Assembly (NCBI RefSeq): GCF_000264905.1
Contig: NW_006763151.1
Location: 307,643-371,642, forward strand
Direction: 5' to 3'
Source: Stereum hirsutum FP-91666 SS1
Taxonomy: Eukaryota; Basidiomycota; Agaricomycetes; Russulales; Stereaceae
Length of the DNA: 64,000 nucleotides
In this document: one piece after another, positions 46,101-59,369 of the stretch
Layout: each line of letters starts with the position of its first letter
How positions within the stretch are numbered: position 1 is the first letter of the stretch
Made by a program: the position numbers and the translations under genes
Notes under the pieces: model-generated
What the model was told of the DNA's origin: nothing
The model's input: only the letters and a program-made list of their open reading frames with translations
The model's database searches: none

Positions 46101-48522
46101 TACGTGAGGCAGTGGCTGGTCAATACAGATGCGAAGACGGCACAGTGGGTCGAGGCGGTACGTTCAGTCGATTCGCTTATATAGTGAGAGTTGTAGGCTG
46201 ATGCAATTTCATAGGCTATCGCAGCGGACAAGGTTTGTGGTATGAAAAGTGACGATCGTATAGCTGGATCTAACGATGTCTTGATTTTTTTCGCAGTTCG
46301 AGTCGGAGGCGTCGGAAGGCCATAGCTCGTCCATCGTTGATCTATTCGATTCATTACGGAGTCCGATCAATTTCCTTCAAGATTTGGAGTGGTCGGACGC
46401 GTACCAGGAGGCTCGATTCTTCACCAGTCTCGCCAAGGTCTGTCCGACACTTTCATCGACGTTCTGCGCGATAGGTACGGCTTATTGATCGTATTATGTA
46501 GACGATTAGCCACGGTGTGGAGCAGTACTGCCGCTCAGTCGAAGAACTTTTCATGACCGAAATGTTCCCCCGACCGACGGACTACCTCCAACCGCAAAAA
46601 TCGTCCGCCTGGCTCGAAAAGGCGAAGCAGCTCGCACAAGGCGAGAAGAAAGTGGAACCGTTCAACTTCCGCGCTCAGTCCTGCGTCAAGCTGAACAACA
46701 TCGAGGCCGCGCGGAAGCTGCTCGATAACATGTACAACCAGATGCAGGCGGACAAGCTCGCGGAGGTGATTGAGGACCATGGGCCGCCCGTGCCGGACAA
46801 GAACGAGCGGCAGAGGTTTTTGTTCACGGTGAAGATCGTGATTGCGGAGGGTTTGGTCGCGACGGATGCGAGTCCGTCGAGCAATTTGGATACGTTTGTG
46901 ACGTTGAGTGATGAGGCGGGGAATAGGGTGGCGAAGACGAGGACGATATATGAGACGAATAATCCGAGATGTGAGTCCGCTCCTTCGCTTTCTGTCCTTC
47001 CCGACAGGATGGAAAAATATTGAACGTTTATGTGGACGCGTACAGGGGACGAGACGGTTGATGTTTCGGTAGACAAACCGCTTTGGTTGATGGCGAGCGT
47101 GAGGGACCGGGCGTTGATTGGGAAGCACGATACTGTCGGACGGGCATATATCTGCCTCGATCCACGGCGGTTTGGCGATCTGATGGTGCACGACCTTTGG
47201 CTGGACCTCGACTCGAACGGCCGGATATTGCTCCGGATTAGTATGGAGGGCGAGAAGGACGACATTCAGTTCTACTTTGGTCGCGCTTTCCGGTCTTTGA
47301 AGCGTGGCGAAGGAGAGATGGTCAGAATTTTCATTGATAAGGTACGCTTCTCTTGACTTTCTCTCTTCCGGGTTTGACTGCTGTGATGCCCGATACTAAT
47401 CGTCTCATGTCACAATAGATGTCACCACTGATTCAGCAATCACTGTCAAGAAATGTCCTCAAGACACTGGTCAGGACAGGTACTTCTGGCCTCGATTACA
47501 ACAAGGCCCTGGGCAACGTCACTGCACTCTACCGTTCCGCCCTTGGAGCCGACCGCGCCGAATCTCTCATTCCTTTGCCCACTTCTGAACAACCTCGAGT
47601 CAGGCCAAACGAGCTCACCGACGTCGAGATCGAACAGGCCATCGTCCCTCTGTTCGATTATTTCGATGCGAACCTCAATACGCTGAACACGTACTTGAGC
47701 GATACGACGAAGCAGATGGTGATGACGAGGTTGTGGAAGGAGATTTTGAATGTGATCGAGGGGTTGCTGATCCCGCCGCTGTCGGAGGCAGCGAGTGATA
47801 TGAAGCCTTTGAGTGACAAGGAGGTTGATATCGTGTTCAAATGGTTGAAGGTGAGTTAAAAGCAATTGCTTGAAGAGTAGAAGATGTCACTGACCGAGAA
47901 TCACAGTTCCTTCGGGATTACTTCTATGCTGGTGGCGAGGGTCCCATTCCTCTCGAGACGTTGCAGAACCAGAAGTACCGCGACGTCATGTCTATCCGGT
48001 TGTACTACGATTGGCACACGTACGTCCTTCCCACTCGATTACATGTTAACAATGCTCGGCCAGCTCATCATATACACCTGATTCATAGCGATGCATTGAT
48101 GGAGGAATGTGTACGGATGATGCAGCAGACGCTCCGTGCTGCACCGTCGGTCAAGAAGCGGGCGAAGAGCGTGTATTCGCAACGCAACCTAGGGACAATC
48201 AAGGACCGCAAACGGGAGAAGAAGCAGCAGGAGAAGGAGGTCGACAATGGCGAGATTATCATGAGGATTCTTCGGATGCGGTGCGTTTCTCGGCTTCTTG
48301 CGTGGTGTACAGTGTCGTCCGGTCTGTTTACTCACGGCGATATTGGGCTATTGCAGACCTGGAGCGTCCGACTTCATTGCTCAACAGATTCAGATCATGT
48401 CGACGATGCAAGCTGAGCAGGAGCAGCGTGAACGCGAGAAGAAGAACCGCAAGCTCTCGAGGCCTGGTGGCGCGTCACAAATTCCGGCTGTGCCCCCTGT
48501 GCCAGAGATCCCTGCTCCATAG
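43105..48522 (+). CDS. Munc13-like MUN/C2-domain protein
   Basis: A long multi-exon gene. Order of parts: N-terminal DDDLFKSVF; LLAYLIQPKPVDAS; helical MUN segments such as HPTLQFFQFLLTPRYLSSYS and IPQPYRVACFLELIKELYER; the MHD1-like DIFALYRRTKTLLGMYDAFC and HGVEQYCRSVEELF; and a C2 domain (FLFTVKIVIAEGLVATD, SNLDTFVTLSDEAGN, WDETVDVSV, HDTVGRAYICLDP). An MHD2-like part follows (IVPLFDYFDANLNTLNTYLS, MTRLWKEILNVIEGLL, FLRDYFYAGGEGPIPLETL), then a coiled basic tail ending PEIPAP. Fungal relatives (Ync13, Git1 in fission yeast) act in vesicle fusion during cell division or in cAMP signalling; which applies is unclear. The start is uncertain. I propose MSRRSYDS at 43105 with an intron from GTATCC near 43216 to ACAG near 43391, the only choice that fits phase. 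Confidence 0.82.
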
Positions 48523-49126
48523 ACTGTGCTGATAGCTCTTTAGCAAGCATTCACATCTTATTTGAGTACACTTTTCATCCCCCGACTCGGGTTCTGCTTC
48601 TTCTTCTCCTTTCGTGAACTCTTGGATGATACCTTGCATAGTATACCATCTTTCATTACTTTCCAGATGTTGGCTCTTGAGTACTTTTCACGCTCGTTCC
48701 TTCTCTACGTCGTCTCGCCATTGACTATATTTCTGTCTATCTATGCCATTTCTGCGAGACTCTGTTTGTTTTCCTTTCTTTTGTCCGGCTATGTCTTGTA
48801 CCAAGCTGTATGTGGACAGTCGCTAGTACTTTATGAATGATATCTCTCACGATCTGGAAGTAACTTCCGTTCCTCTCTTCTCCTAATACCCACACACGCC
48901 CCTCTCTTCCCTTAGACTGCCTTAGAACTCGTCACCCCCATCGCCTCTGACGTTTGCCCAAATATTCAGAAAAAAGCGCAACTCAAACTTCCACCGCTGA
49001 AGATGATATCCTAGAAAAAAGGGTCCAGGGTAAAATATGACCTGAGTTTAGCGTCGGTTCAAACCACTGTTCAGAGTAGCGAATAATACCGATGTCTTAC
49101 CTTCTCTACGACTCGCCCCTGTCCGA
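48523..49126. other. Convergent 3' intergenic
   Basis: About 600 bp between two facing stop codons; T-rich on the plus strand near 48600-48830. No gene or repeat seen. Confidence 0.5.
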
Positions 49127-51301
49127 TCATATCCTACGCGCCTTCTTCTGGTCTTCATGTTTCCGCCGGTAACTGTAGTCGAAGCTGTCAACTTCTTTCT
49201 GCAGGGCCTGGCGCGTGGACGTCGTGTCATCGATGTCACAAGAATCGAGTTCGAGTTTCTGAAGAGGAGTACCGATGGCCTTACGCTCGTGCGCCCATCT
49301 TGTCAAGTCCAGGATATCTTTGTCGGAGAGCTTCGCCTTGCAGATATATAAGCTTTCGATCTTGGGCAAAAATGAAGCTGGTCATGAAAGAATGAAGGTC
49401 GTGAATACACAACGTATAAGCGTGACCAAGAAACCGCACCCACCGTTGCCTGCTCTAGACTTGGACGACTCATGACTAGTACTGTCTTCGAGAGACAAAG
49501 CCTTCACGAACGTAGTCGTCGCCTTTCCAGTGATGCGGAATTCCCTCAACTCTCGGCACGGCGCGAGGAGTTGGCGCCAATGGTCAACGCCGAGGACAAC
49601 CTCAGTGCACGTAGGTTCCAAACGAAGAGCATGTAATGCCTCGAGACCAACCAAGTGTTTGAGACTGAGCAGGAAGGCGGGATTGCACAAATCATGGTTG
49701 CGGAACGTACGCACGTTGAACGACAATATTCGATGCTGGCGCCCGTGATCATTGTTACACCATCTAGGGTCTTCCACCGTCTCCCAAGCGGACAAGGCGA
49801 GTGATCGGCACGATGTAATCGCCAAACTAGCTGTTCGAGCCTCTGGACGGGAAAGAGATGAAAGACTGCTCAAGCTGTGTGCCGATAAAGACTGGTACTG
49901 CTTGTTCTCGATATTTATGGAGACGCAGGTAGAAGTGGGAACGGTGATAAGAGATGTGAGCTGAGAACACGACGGTATGCTCCCTTCAAGACAGAGGCGC
50001 TCGAGATTGTCTAAGGGGACCGGGTCATGCGAAGATGCCGACGCCTGACTGGGCAAGGGAAGTGCAGAGCCAGTCAGTACTAATTCAATGAGCTGGCGAT
50101 TGTGACTGAGGATAGTCGATATCTGTTTCATGGACGGTGCTGTCCCTGAAGGGTTGCAAATTTCTATCAAAGTGAGGCCGGTGAAGATGGGTGAGCTCCA
50201 AGGAATGACCACCGGTCCAGTTATCGATACATGTCGTAGGCGAGGCGATTCGGATAAGAATAGTTTGGACGGGAGATCCAAAGGCTTGTTGGCTGTGGCT
50301 GTTCTAGACAACGAGAGGCGGAACTTTTCTAGCAAGGGAGCACCCTTCGATGTGAAGATAGGCCCTAGGGACTTGAGGGTTGTCTTCGAAGCTGGGCCAC
50401 TGAGGGAGAGTTCCTTCACGCGCTGGAGCTCTGCGAGGGTGGATTCAATGCGAAGGATGCTAGAATCACTTCCGCAGGAGTTTTCGTCCGGGAACTTGTA
50501 GTCAATGAGCAAGGGAGCTCCTTGAGAGCGAACGAGCGATTCTGGATACCACGCTGGGAGGGAAAACGGAATCCTTCCCCAAAGTGTTGCGGTTGAGATG
50601 GCGATTTCCCTCCATCTGTGGCAAACATGACTGACTTTGTCGAGGAAAGACACCATCAGGTCACATGAATGTACCACGCGTGGACGTTGTACATACCTTT
50701 GACCCAGCCTAGATTGCATGACTCTGAAACGTCTGAATCTGGGAGGCTTTTAGATTCATGGCCCTCTTCTCGATTTTGTAAATATTCTTCCTCATCCATG
50801 GCTATTATTGTGAAGATCTCTCTAAGTATCTCGGGCGGGAGACAAGAAATTGGATGGAGAGCATTCTGTCGAGATCGGATGGCGGCCAGAAACCTGTGTG
50901 CTTTCTGTGCTTCCAGCTCGAGACCAGAGCATGCTTCCCGAAGAACGTGTAGGTTGCCGGTATTTTCAACGCCCTCGTAGAGCCTTAGGCGATTATGAGT
51001 GAAGGTTTGCCACGCCTCGTCGCTGTTCAACACGGGCCCCAACGCAGGTTTCAAGTTCAGTTTCAGGAGACTATGGACGTCTACCAATTATACAACGAGA
51101 GACGTACCGCATATCCTTGTTTGACATTTGGAGCAGACTGATGTTGTCAGTTTGGATGGAGGTCACTAGTGGGTGAGAGGAAGAGAAGGACTCGGACACA
51201 ACTCGGACACGACGCGAGATTTTCCTTGAAAGTTTGAACTCCGCAGCTAAATCGGTCGATTCAGAACGCCACTCGTGTCCAATGTGGCGTGTGATGGACA
51301 T
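49127..51301 (-). CDS. Mushroom-type F-box protein with LRR-like region
   Basis: Four exons from MSITRHIGHEW (51301) to HEDQKKARRI. The N-terminal part ends in a helix (LEAQKAHRFLAAIRSRQNAL) directly before the F-box, HPISCLPPEILREIFTIIA. An acidic insert follows, then VSHVCHRWREIAISTATLWG, the conserved second half of the agaricomycete F-box-like domain, split by an intron. The remaining ~430 residues show leucine-rich spacing without a strict repeat, e.g. LRHVSITGPVVIPW, LERLCLEGSIPSCS, LQKLELDSCDID. Mushrooms carry hundreds of such genes, presumed SCF adaptors with rapidly changing substrate parts; the target cannot be inferred. The last intron (GTGGGT to GACCAG) joins SRAGNG to ASFLPKIESLY in phase. 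Confidence 0.82.
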
Positions 51302-52217
51302 TGTGTTGACCTTCAGTGTCGGTCGTAGTCGCCTCTCTTTCGGACACTACTTATTGGAGGATTCAGTCGGATCGAAATAACCAACTTCGAGATAGATCGC
51401 AGTACTGACCGAATGTTCATGCGGATATGATACTCTATTTTTGTTTTTTGACCAACGACAACTGCATTAAATGTGCGCACTGTGTTATTTAAATTGGTGG
51501 CCAGGACAGATCCACCATTCGGCAGGTAAGATGTATGTCCGCCGAGCAAAAACGTCGTAGCAATAAAGAAGTTGGGGCAGTCTAGAAGACCTCGGATGAT
51601 GGTAAGAGGATGCTCCGAGCGAACAATAAGTGAGTTTGTTACTCGGAGACCGTGTTTGCACCATCTCGATTAACCATGCTAACGGTATTGTACAGAGGCC
51701 CTGTAAATATAATAACAACTGCGATGGAAATACTTTACATCGAGGGAAGAGCCAAAAAGCGAAAAAGAATGTGCAGAACCAAAATATGTATGTTGGGGGC
51801 GCAAAAAGGAGCCAAGAAGACGAAGATTGAATGTGAGCCGACGGAAAGCCAGCAGAGAGAGAGTCCATAGTGCCGAGAATAACAGATATGAGACTCTTCC
51901 GAGGAGGTAAGAGCACCAGGGGTCGATGTGCGGGACGTCTGACGTGGCGAGTGGCGTAAAGAGCGTGGTTGTACTGTCGTGTATGTATGTACTAGATGGA
52001 GGAGGCGGGACCAAATGAGTGTCATCACTGAGTCGTTACCTTTCAATGTGTGAAAGGGGTAAAATAAGATAGTTGAAACAATAAGCGTCGAACGCTGAAA
52101 GCTAGAGCAAAAAATAGCAAAGAAACACAACAAGCTCGAGAACAGTCCAGTTCATACAGGCACGTTCTATGGTTGTCCAAGGTCCATTGTTAGAGTCACC
52201 TGTCTTATGTGTCAATC
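51302..52217. other. Intergenic, no supported gene
   Basis: Frames up to 143 codons on the minus strand are hydrophobic or low in complexity, without a splice structure or motif. It contains the F-box gene promoter and the 3' flank of the membrane-protein gene. Confidence 0.45.
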
Positions 52218-55200
52218 CTACCTCCAGAATCCGAATCCAAACGACCCTGACGTGTCTCTCGACACCCTCACTGTCGCATCTGGATCGGAGCCACTGACAC
52301 CCGAAGCTGCAGAAGGGTCAAGCTCGGCCTCGATAGCCTCATTGAGCTGATTGGCCATCGTGCTCCCAGTCGCTAGACTCCGATGACTCGATGCTGGGCT
52401 AGCTGTTCTCGCAGGTGAATCCGTCATGGGAGGAGAAAAGAAGATTGCTCCTTCAGAATCGCTATGGACAGGCGTTCTCGACGACTCTCCTAGCTCCGCC
52501 ACCGGCGTCAAGGCATCTACTGCGGCCTGAGCAGCAAGACTTCCACTACGACTTCTTCCCAATCCTTCTGATGCACGCGTTCCAGTGGACCCAGAAGACG
52601 TCGTGGCTGGCGCCTGTGCTGTGTGAAAAGATGCAGTAGACCCTGTCGATGTCTTCGCGGAGGATGTCTTGCTGGCGCCGGAGTTGTTCGAAGCGCCACT
52701 ACTGTCACGAGAAAGGTCGACCGCTTGTTCTGTTATTGAAGGAGCTCGTGTCCGTATTGGGCTGGCATTCGTACTGTTGGTCCGAATACTCTGTCCGTTA
52801 CTGACGCTCCCGGTGGGTGCAGGTCGATTGATACTGTTGCTGCGACTGGGAGGTGGGCTCGGAAAGTGATCGCTCATGCTGGCAGCGAAAGAAAGGATCG
52901 TGGCTCGTGTCGGTGGTCTTGATGGCATAGACAATGTCGGCGAAGTGCGTCCTTCACCGGACCCGATAGACTCGATGGTGGGCATTCGACGAATATATCT
53001 CCCAAGGACGGGGATACGAATGTCGGAGGGTACAGGTCTGCCGAACTCATCCATGGTCATATAAGGGACGTGAGTGTCGAGAAGGTTGTGTAATGGTGGT
53101 GTGGCAGGTTCGGAGTCGGGACTGTCGAGACGCATGCCGCTCTCCACGTCGAGTGATAGTTGGTCAACGAGCGTCCGAAATCGTTCGGCGAAACGAGCTA
53201 AGTCTTCCTCACTCAATTGACCATGTCCAGAGCCCGACGCAGACCCAGGAGTAGGTGGTTCTGATGCAGCGCCACCGTGGACAATCGAGGTGGGGGCGGA
53301 GGTACCATGATCATTTGACGAAGTATGGCTGTGATGCCCCGAATGACTCGAAACCCGTTCTCCCCTTCTTTCGGAGGATCCGGAGACAGGTCTGAGAGCC
53401 ATCGTGACAGAGACCCATGAAGCGTCGTCCGGAATGTCGCGTGTCTCTGGCACCTCGTACACCTCTTCGATGATACCACTATTGACAGCTGTACGGCTGC
53501 TACTCTGTCGTAGGATAGGGGCGTGCACAGGCAGTCCGTCCACAGCTGTACGACTGCTGATTACCCTTGAACGTTCTTCGACCATCCCCATTTGATTACG
53601 ATCACGGGTAGCGTCCGAGTGACTGCGAACGTCCTCTGCGACCCTATCGGATCGATCACCGCGCCAGAGTCGGTTCAGTGAGAAGGATCGAGCGACGGGA
53701 GGCTCTGATGAGACAGGAAATGGAGGCGCAGTGGACGAAGATGACATTGAGAGTGGCGGTTTTCGCTTGCTGACTTCGCCCGGAGATCCACCCGTATTAG
53801 CGCCCATGATCATGGAGCTTGGTCGACGCGTCGTCTGAAGGAGATAATCCGTGATGTGATAAATGACCTGGAACAACCTCGCATGGTTAGCACATATCGC
53901 ATGAACGCAAGACGAAAAAGGTACACCCACGAGAACGGCCATGGTGATTACCAGTCGAGCGATACCCCCTGCGAGCCACACTCCCCAAGGAAGAGCTCCC
54001 GGGCATTGACCGGTCTGCCCACGCCATACGACGTCTAAGTCCCAGTCACATCGCCCGAAAAGCTCTGTGTTCCTCCAGATAAACACGAATACGAGGTTAA
54101 CGATCGCCGGACCCACTTGAAGCAAAGAAGCGAGGTACGGGACGGCTTGCCGCGTAAGCGCCTTAAGTGGTAGGAGGTGTCGAAGGTCGGTGGGGACGAG
54201 GGTGCGTAGCGCGAGGAGGATGAGAGTGATAAAGGCGAGGAAGCAGCTGATGCCGAGAGCCAAAGATATACGGTGTCGAATGGGGTCGTTGTATAGTGCG
54301 AACGCGATGAAGTAGCGAACAGCAGTATACACTGCCCAAGCACCTGTATCGACATCATTGATCAGCGAAAGAGTTCAGGACAACAGATCAAAGCTGATAT
54401 GGACTTGAAAGTAATGATACAAGCTGGGAGACAATCCAGTACGCGGACCCTTGATAATGTCGAGGTCTATGATATATACGAGTGAGAGACGGTGGCATTT
54501 GGCATTCTCTGTCGATGCGAGAGGCGTGCACTCAGGATAAATCTCAGACTTATAAAGCCTCTCGAAACAGCCAAGCGAATGACAAAGGTCAAATAGGCAG
54601 TTGCGATGCGTGCATTGACGATAATTAGGGGACTTGGGAAGAGGACAAAGTGGGGGATGAGGCGCTGCCGCTGACATCGGTTATACCTGCTCTTATGATC
54701 ATAGGGGACCGGATCAGTCATCAAGACCATGGAGTCACAGGAGCACCTTTCGGCAGAGAAATCCAGTGCTCGAATCTGACGTCTGTCTACCGTACAGTAG
54801 AGCGCAAGTAGATCCACTCCAGGGAAGCTCAGGTAAAGTGAGTCGCACTCTCCAATCCGCGTAGCCCCAACGGGCATGGTCAGGACACGAATCTGATATG
54901 TCCCTCGCTCCGAAAGTCTCTCTGCATGAAGGATCTCGAGACCACGACGTGATGGAAGGCGTTCGCAATGAATCACGTTCATGGAGGTGTGGCGCAAGCT
55001 ATGCGCGGAGCGATGCAATTTGGTTTAAGTCGCGCACTGAAGAATATCAGCCAGGTGGCTGGATCCAGATAAGAACGAATCGGGCAAAGCGCAAATCAAA
55101 CAATCAAAGATAGCATCCCCGCCGGCTATATCGAGATCTGAGCGGAACAGACCAAGAACGGGCATCAACGGAAGTAAACAAAACCGCCCGGGAACTTCAA

Positions 55201-55973
55201 CATAGAGCACATCGCGGAATCCCGTGCGTTTCGCGCAAATAACAAGCAGAGGAACAACACAAGAAGGAATAGGAAAGACTTCGTTGATGATGAAGTTCAA
55301 AGCGCTTTCCCAGACTGCCCCAACCAGGAACGCATGCTTATTCGATGGAGTCGTGAGCGTCTCGAGAAAGAAGCACAGTTGTACCTTGTTCTCCGCTCTT
55401 CGCATCCCATACAGGAACAATATGATACCTTCTACAAGACGTAGTTGGCCCAGTGGAGCATTTGCAACACACGCCGTGCATCGAGAGAAACAGGGCTACT
55501 CATAGGGACAGATTGACGAGAAGAGCCGGAGAAACGTTGAACGAGCACTCACCGATAATGCCAGTCAACACGACTTTCGTCCATCTATATCGTTTGAGCT
55601 TCCTTCTCACCTCGCCCTCCCAAACATCGATCCACTCCCTCTCACTCACCACATCCTCAAAGCCCAAACCCATCTCCCGCGAACGTCCTGCGTCACGGCC
55701 CTGTTGTTGCGAAGGATGCAGGGGTTGCTGCTCCAAGAGCTCCTCGAACGCGACGGAAAGACCGAGGAGGGGCTCGGTCGTGTGCGTATGGGAGACACTG
55801 GAAGACGTGGACGAGAACTGGCGGGTGTGGGTCTGAGAAGAAGACCTGCGCGAGGATTCGACGGCTGGTATTTGAGCGCTTGAAGAGCCGCTTGCCTCGA
55901 AGGTGAGCGGATGTGATATTGCTGACATGGGTTCGTGCGAGAATATCCGGTGATGTAGGTCCAGGGCAGCCAT
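52218..55973 (-). CDS. Multi-helix membrane protein with long Ser-rich tail; 1.2-kb intron
   Basis: Exon 1 (55973-55553) codes a polar N-terminus ending EWIDVWEGEVRRKLKRYRWT then KVVLTGIIG. Exon 2 begins at 54343 and continues AWAVYTAVRYFIAFALYNDP, LALGISCFLAFITLILLAL, VPYLASLLQVGPAIVNLVFV and LAGGIARLVITMAVLV, together at least four helices. A 63-nt in-frame intron (GTGGGT to TTCCAG, about 53932-53870) probably joins this to IYHITDYLLQTTRRP. The rest is a ~600-residue Ser/Thr/Pro-rich, probably cytoplasmic tail with one ordered patch (LSEEDLARFAERFRTLVDQL) and a C-terminal GSFGFGFWR. The phase-1 junction across the 1209-nt intron gives a continuous helix, supporting one gene. I do not recognise the family. 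An alternative start is the Met at 55928. Confidence 0.65.
54467..55420 (-). other. Open frames inside the 1.2-kb intron
   Basis: Two minus-strand frames lie inside the long intron of the membrane-protein gene: 131 codons at 55420-55025 and 183 codons at 55018-54467. Both have mixed, protein-like composition (VPLLVICAKRTGF; GECDSLYLSFPGVDLLALYC), unlike typical intron sequence. I recognise neither and see no clear start, so this could be a nested gene, a decayed insertion or chance. Confidence 0.3.
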
Positions 55974-57443
55974 GCTTCAGATCCGGTCCCGGCCTTTGGG
56001 CAGGGGGCGATGGACGATCCTTGCAACACAAGGCAGCGCGACGTCTTGAGATGGTTGGACTGGAAGGAGCACGAATAGCGCCTGAACGCCTTTCTTAGAC
56101 ATGGAGATATATTTTGACAGGCTGGATAATATTGTTGATTTGGCTGCTCACCTAACTGAACTTCAAGAGAAAAATGGAACAGGACAGGTACGACTTGTGA
56201 CATACGCACTTCGACCTGATTCCGATCGGTCGTCCTCGTCCACGATCCCTAGGGTGATATCACCTGCTTCGTCGAGCAACTTTTGCCTCGAGCTCGTAAG
56301 AACGGTGATGCCGGTCGTAGATAGCAGTACGCCCTTGAGGAAGAAGATGCAAGCGGTGAGCAGAAGGCTAAGCTTGCGGGCAGAAGCATCGCTGAATATT
56401 TTGCACAAAATCTTGTCCTTATGACAGAAATCAAACACCGCCTCCACTCTCTCGTCACGATGGAGTCGAGGCCTCCGTGAGAAAGAGTCCCACACAGTAG
56501 CGCATTCTTCCGGCCATTGATATGGCATGAGAGGAGTATCGTCCATATTTGGGTTGTTCTATACCGTAGACTGATATCGAAGACATACGCGATTCCTATC
56601 CAGGTATCGTTCCGAGCTCGTTGGAATTCCTGAATTTGAGCAAGTGCATGCAGAGTTCGTCCTGCTTGGAGGAAGAGCCCGATCGGTAATTTGCCTCAGG
56701 ATGACAAATTGGCTAACTCCAGCAAAAACCTCCGGCGTCTATGGACACGAAATGGCGTAATCAGATGTGCCACACTACACGGGCCACACAAACCTCCAGT
56801 AACAAAAGTACTTGGTTTAGTTTAATCACAAACAACTCAAGTACGAACGTACGGCAAGTCAGCAAAGAAGGCGGCTGTACTCACCTCCATCAGTGCGCAG
56901 TGAGAAAGCAGTCTTGAGTGGCCTTCGAAAGATGGACTACGGCGCAAGCACGTCTCCGAACTTATCGCCAGACAAAATACGAAGGTACGAGGCGGTACAG
57001 CGAGAGAGAACATTCGTGTCCTATCCTGCACTAGGCAAAGATGACTGCGATTTTTAGCTCTGAGTTGTCCCGCAATAGGAGACGAATTCCTCGGGTGTCC
57101 CCTTGGCATCATGCCCACCCAAACGGAACACATATAGGGTGAATAAATTACGCACAGCCAACCTATTTCTTTTCAACGGAGCGACGGGGAGTTTTTTAGG
57201 AGAATTAAGAATGACGAGGCGTAGCCCAAAAGGAATTTTAGTGGGAGAGGGAAAGAAGAGGAAAGAAGGGACGCCACAGTTTGTGGCGACATACACGCGT
57301 GTCCTGATTCGGAAATATTGTCTCACATTTCGATAGAACTTTGGTCGTCCAACGAATTTACTTGACACCATCACTCCACGCTCGGTGGCCACGCACAGAA
57401 ATCAAAGGTAGGGATTCACCTGTAACTGATTTATCTTGAGGAT
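55974..57443. other. Divergent intergenic with one weak frame
   Basis: 1.5 kb between divergent starts. A 127-codon minus frame at 56546-56163 has protein-like content (CATVWDSFSRRPRLHRDERV) and a hydrophobic stretch (LSLLLTACIFFLKGVLL). It might be a small gene or an upstream exon of the membrane-protein gene; support is too weak to call. Nothing else seen. Confidence 0.35.
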
Positions 57444-58497
57444 ATGGCAGGCAAAGGCATCAGCAAAGGAACTCTCAACCTTCGTTTCATGCAAAATGCG
57501 CAACGGAACGAAGACCTCACCATCGCCCTTTCTGGCACCAGCCTACCTACGGATATGTCAACGGGTCCGACAGCGACAGGTTCACTATTATCGTTTCAGG
57601 ATGATTCAAAATGGGAGGTATCAGCTGCTGTGAGGGAAGCCTGGGGTACAGGGTCTAAGTCAGGCGGAGGGTACGTCTTGCGGAATTGCGTGCATATGTC
57701 CGAGACTGAATGTTTTACCATGTATTGACAGTGTATCGCCGACACACGAAGCATCTTATCTCCCTTTCATATTCTCATCTTCTGGAGAGTCGTCATCGGC
57801 ACCCAGCACGAGCGGTTCCACAGGTGTAAAGCTGCGCGGTCGACGGACGTGGAACAAAAAAGGGGAAGAAGTAATCGAAACAGTTTGTCTTCCTCGCATC
57901 ACACGTACACTGTCTTGTTCGTACCTACTGAGTCTTTCCCTCTATGTTTCACAGGATCCCATACCGACCGAGCCCACCCCTTCCACGACCGCTACCTCTT
58001 TCTCGAATTCGAAACGCCTTACCTCCATCTCCGGCTCGACGTCCTACCACCCCGAAGCCCATGCTGCCAGACCGAAAGAAAAGCCCTCTAAAGGCAAGCA
58101 AAAGGATCGTTCTCGTGATAAAGATGCAGACCTCAACAGAGCGAGCGCTAAGTCCGCAATGGATCTTATTCGGGAGAACGGGAATGTAGGAGCCGATATG
58201 CGGACGGCGAGGGCGCCACAGCAGACCCAGACGCAAAGTCAGACTGTATCTGTACCGGGCGCTAATGGGTTCATGAAGCCCGCCGGACTCGACGATGTGG
58301 TAGAGATGAAGGGAAACGTAAAAGGACAGGCGGTTGAAAGTCCCGGCGACGCGAAAAAGAAGAAAAAGGTGAAGAGAATGAGGAGTGAGGCTGACGGACT
58401 TGGTGCGGCGGGAGGTGAGGGCGAGGGAGATGAAGGAGAAGGCAAGAAGCGGAAGAAGAAGCGGAAAAGTGGGAACGCTGGTGAGGCTGAGTCATAG
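57444..58497 (+). CDS. Mpp6-like nuclear exosome cofactor
   Basis: Three exons (57444-57670, 57732-57882, 57955-58497) give 306 residues. The start MAGKGISKGTLNLRFMQNAQ matches the M-phase phosphoprotein 6 N-terminal motif (LSKxLLxMKFMQR), which docks onto Rrp6/Rrp40 of the nuclear exosome. Later SYLPFIFSSS and KLRGRRTWNKKGEEV correspond to the second conserved block of fungal Mpp6. The remainder is polar and ends in a lysine-rich, probably nuclear-targeting tail (KKRKKKRKSG). The family helps recruit Mtr4 for rRNA processing and RNA decay. Animal Mpp6 is about half this length; the extra length is low-complexity sequence. Confidence 0.7.
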
Positions 58498-59369
58498 TGT
58501 TCAGGCGTCTCGGAGACTGTGAGTGTTGAACTTCGACTTTTAGCTGCTGCTGGTGAAGCCTGATCGTTTTACAAGTCTGCCAGACACAGCAACTTCGTCG
58601 TGTTCGTAAGTGCTCACTGGAGTTGACCTGTCTGCCCCGGCTTATAGTGCACTCCATACTGTCGGAGTGCTTGATCCTTCCAATCTACGGCAGTTAACTA
58701 TCTCAGGCTAGTCGTATACGCTGCTGATATCGCCAGTTGTGGCCGTTGCTATCCCCGCACACACTGCAGCACGAAGTCTTGCTCCCCCTTCCATATGTTC
58801 CTCGAACGTCATGGGCCATCGTTACCCTTCCTAACACGCATTTGTTCATATGTAATCTGGTGCCACAGACGCACGTTGCACATCATAGATGGTGTTTCCT
58901 TCCATGCCCCAATATGCATCGCAGTGTCTTTCGGGCAACTTCTCAGTCACCGAGTTACGAGGTCGGTCATTGGTTTCCCAAATAATCCCATTCATGCTCT
59001 TTCAGCAATTAGATAGGCCAAAAATACGAGACCATATTACTTATTTAGTCATACCACTCTACCCCAAGAAGTCAGTACGATATCCGTACCCGGCATACAT
59101 TCGAAGATGTGGGAAGCTGCCTCTGACAACTACGTGTTCAAAGACAGTTTCACCCATTGTCATGACTGAAAGGGACGGCTCGCGCACTCTTTTGTTCTCT
59201 TCGTGAGTCTTGGTGAGGCAACAATGAAGGGTCGACAATGACACGACCCCACGTGTCACGACTCCAACCCCGTTTTAACCGTCCTCATCTCTCTTGTCCT
59301 GCTCATCCTTCTTCAATCTTCCACGACAGACTGTGCTATAATTACACCACATCCTAGCAGTGACCGACT
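58498..59369. other. Intergenic, no supported gene
   Basis: Plus-strand frames overlap at 58737-59206 without motifs or coherent splicing. No repeats. It includes the promoter of the gene starting at 59370. Confidence 0.45.

Noticed and set aside
56163..56546. 127-codon minus frame as a separate gene
   Set aside because: Protein-like in places but with no recognisable domain or clear relation to a neighbour; listed only as a possibility within the intergenic entry.
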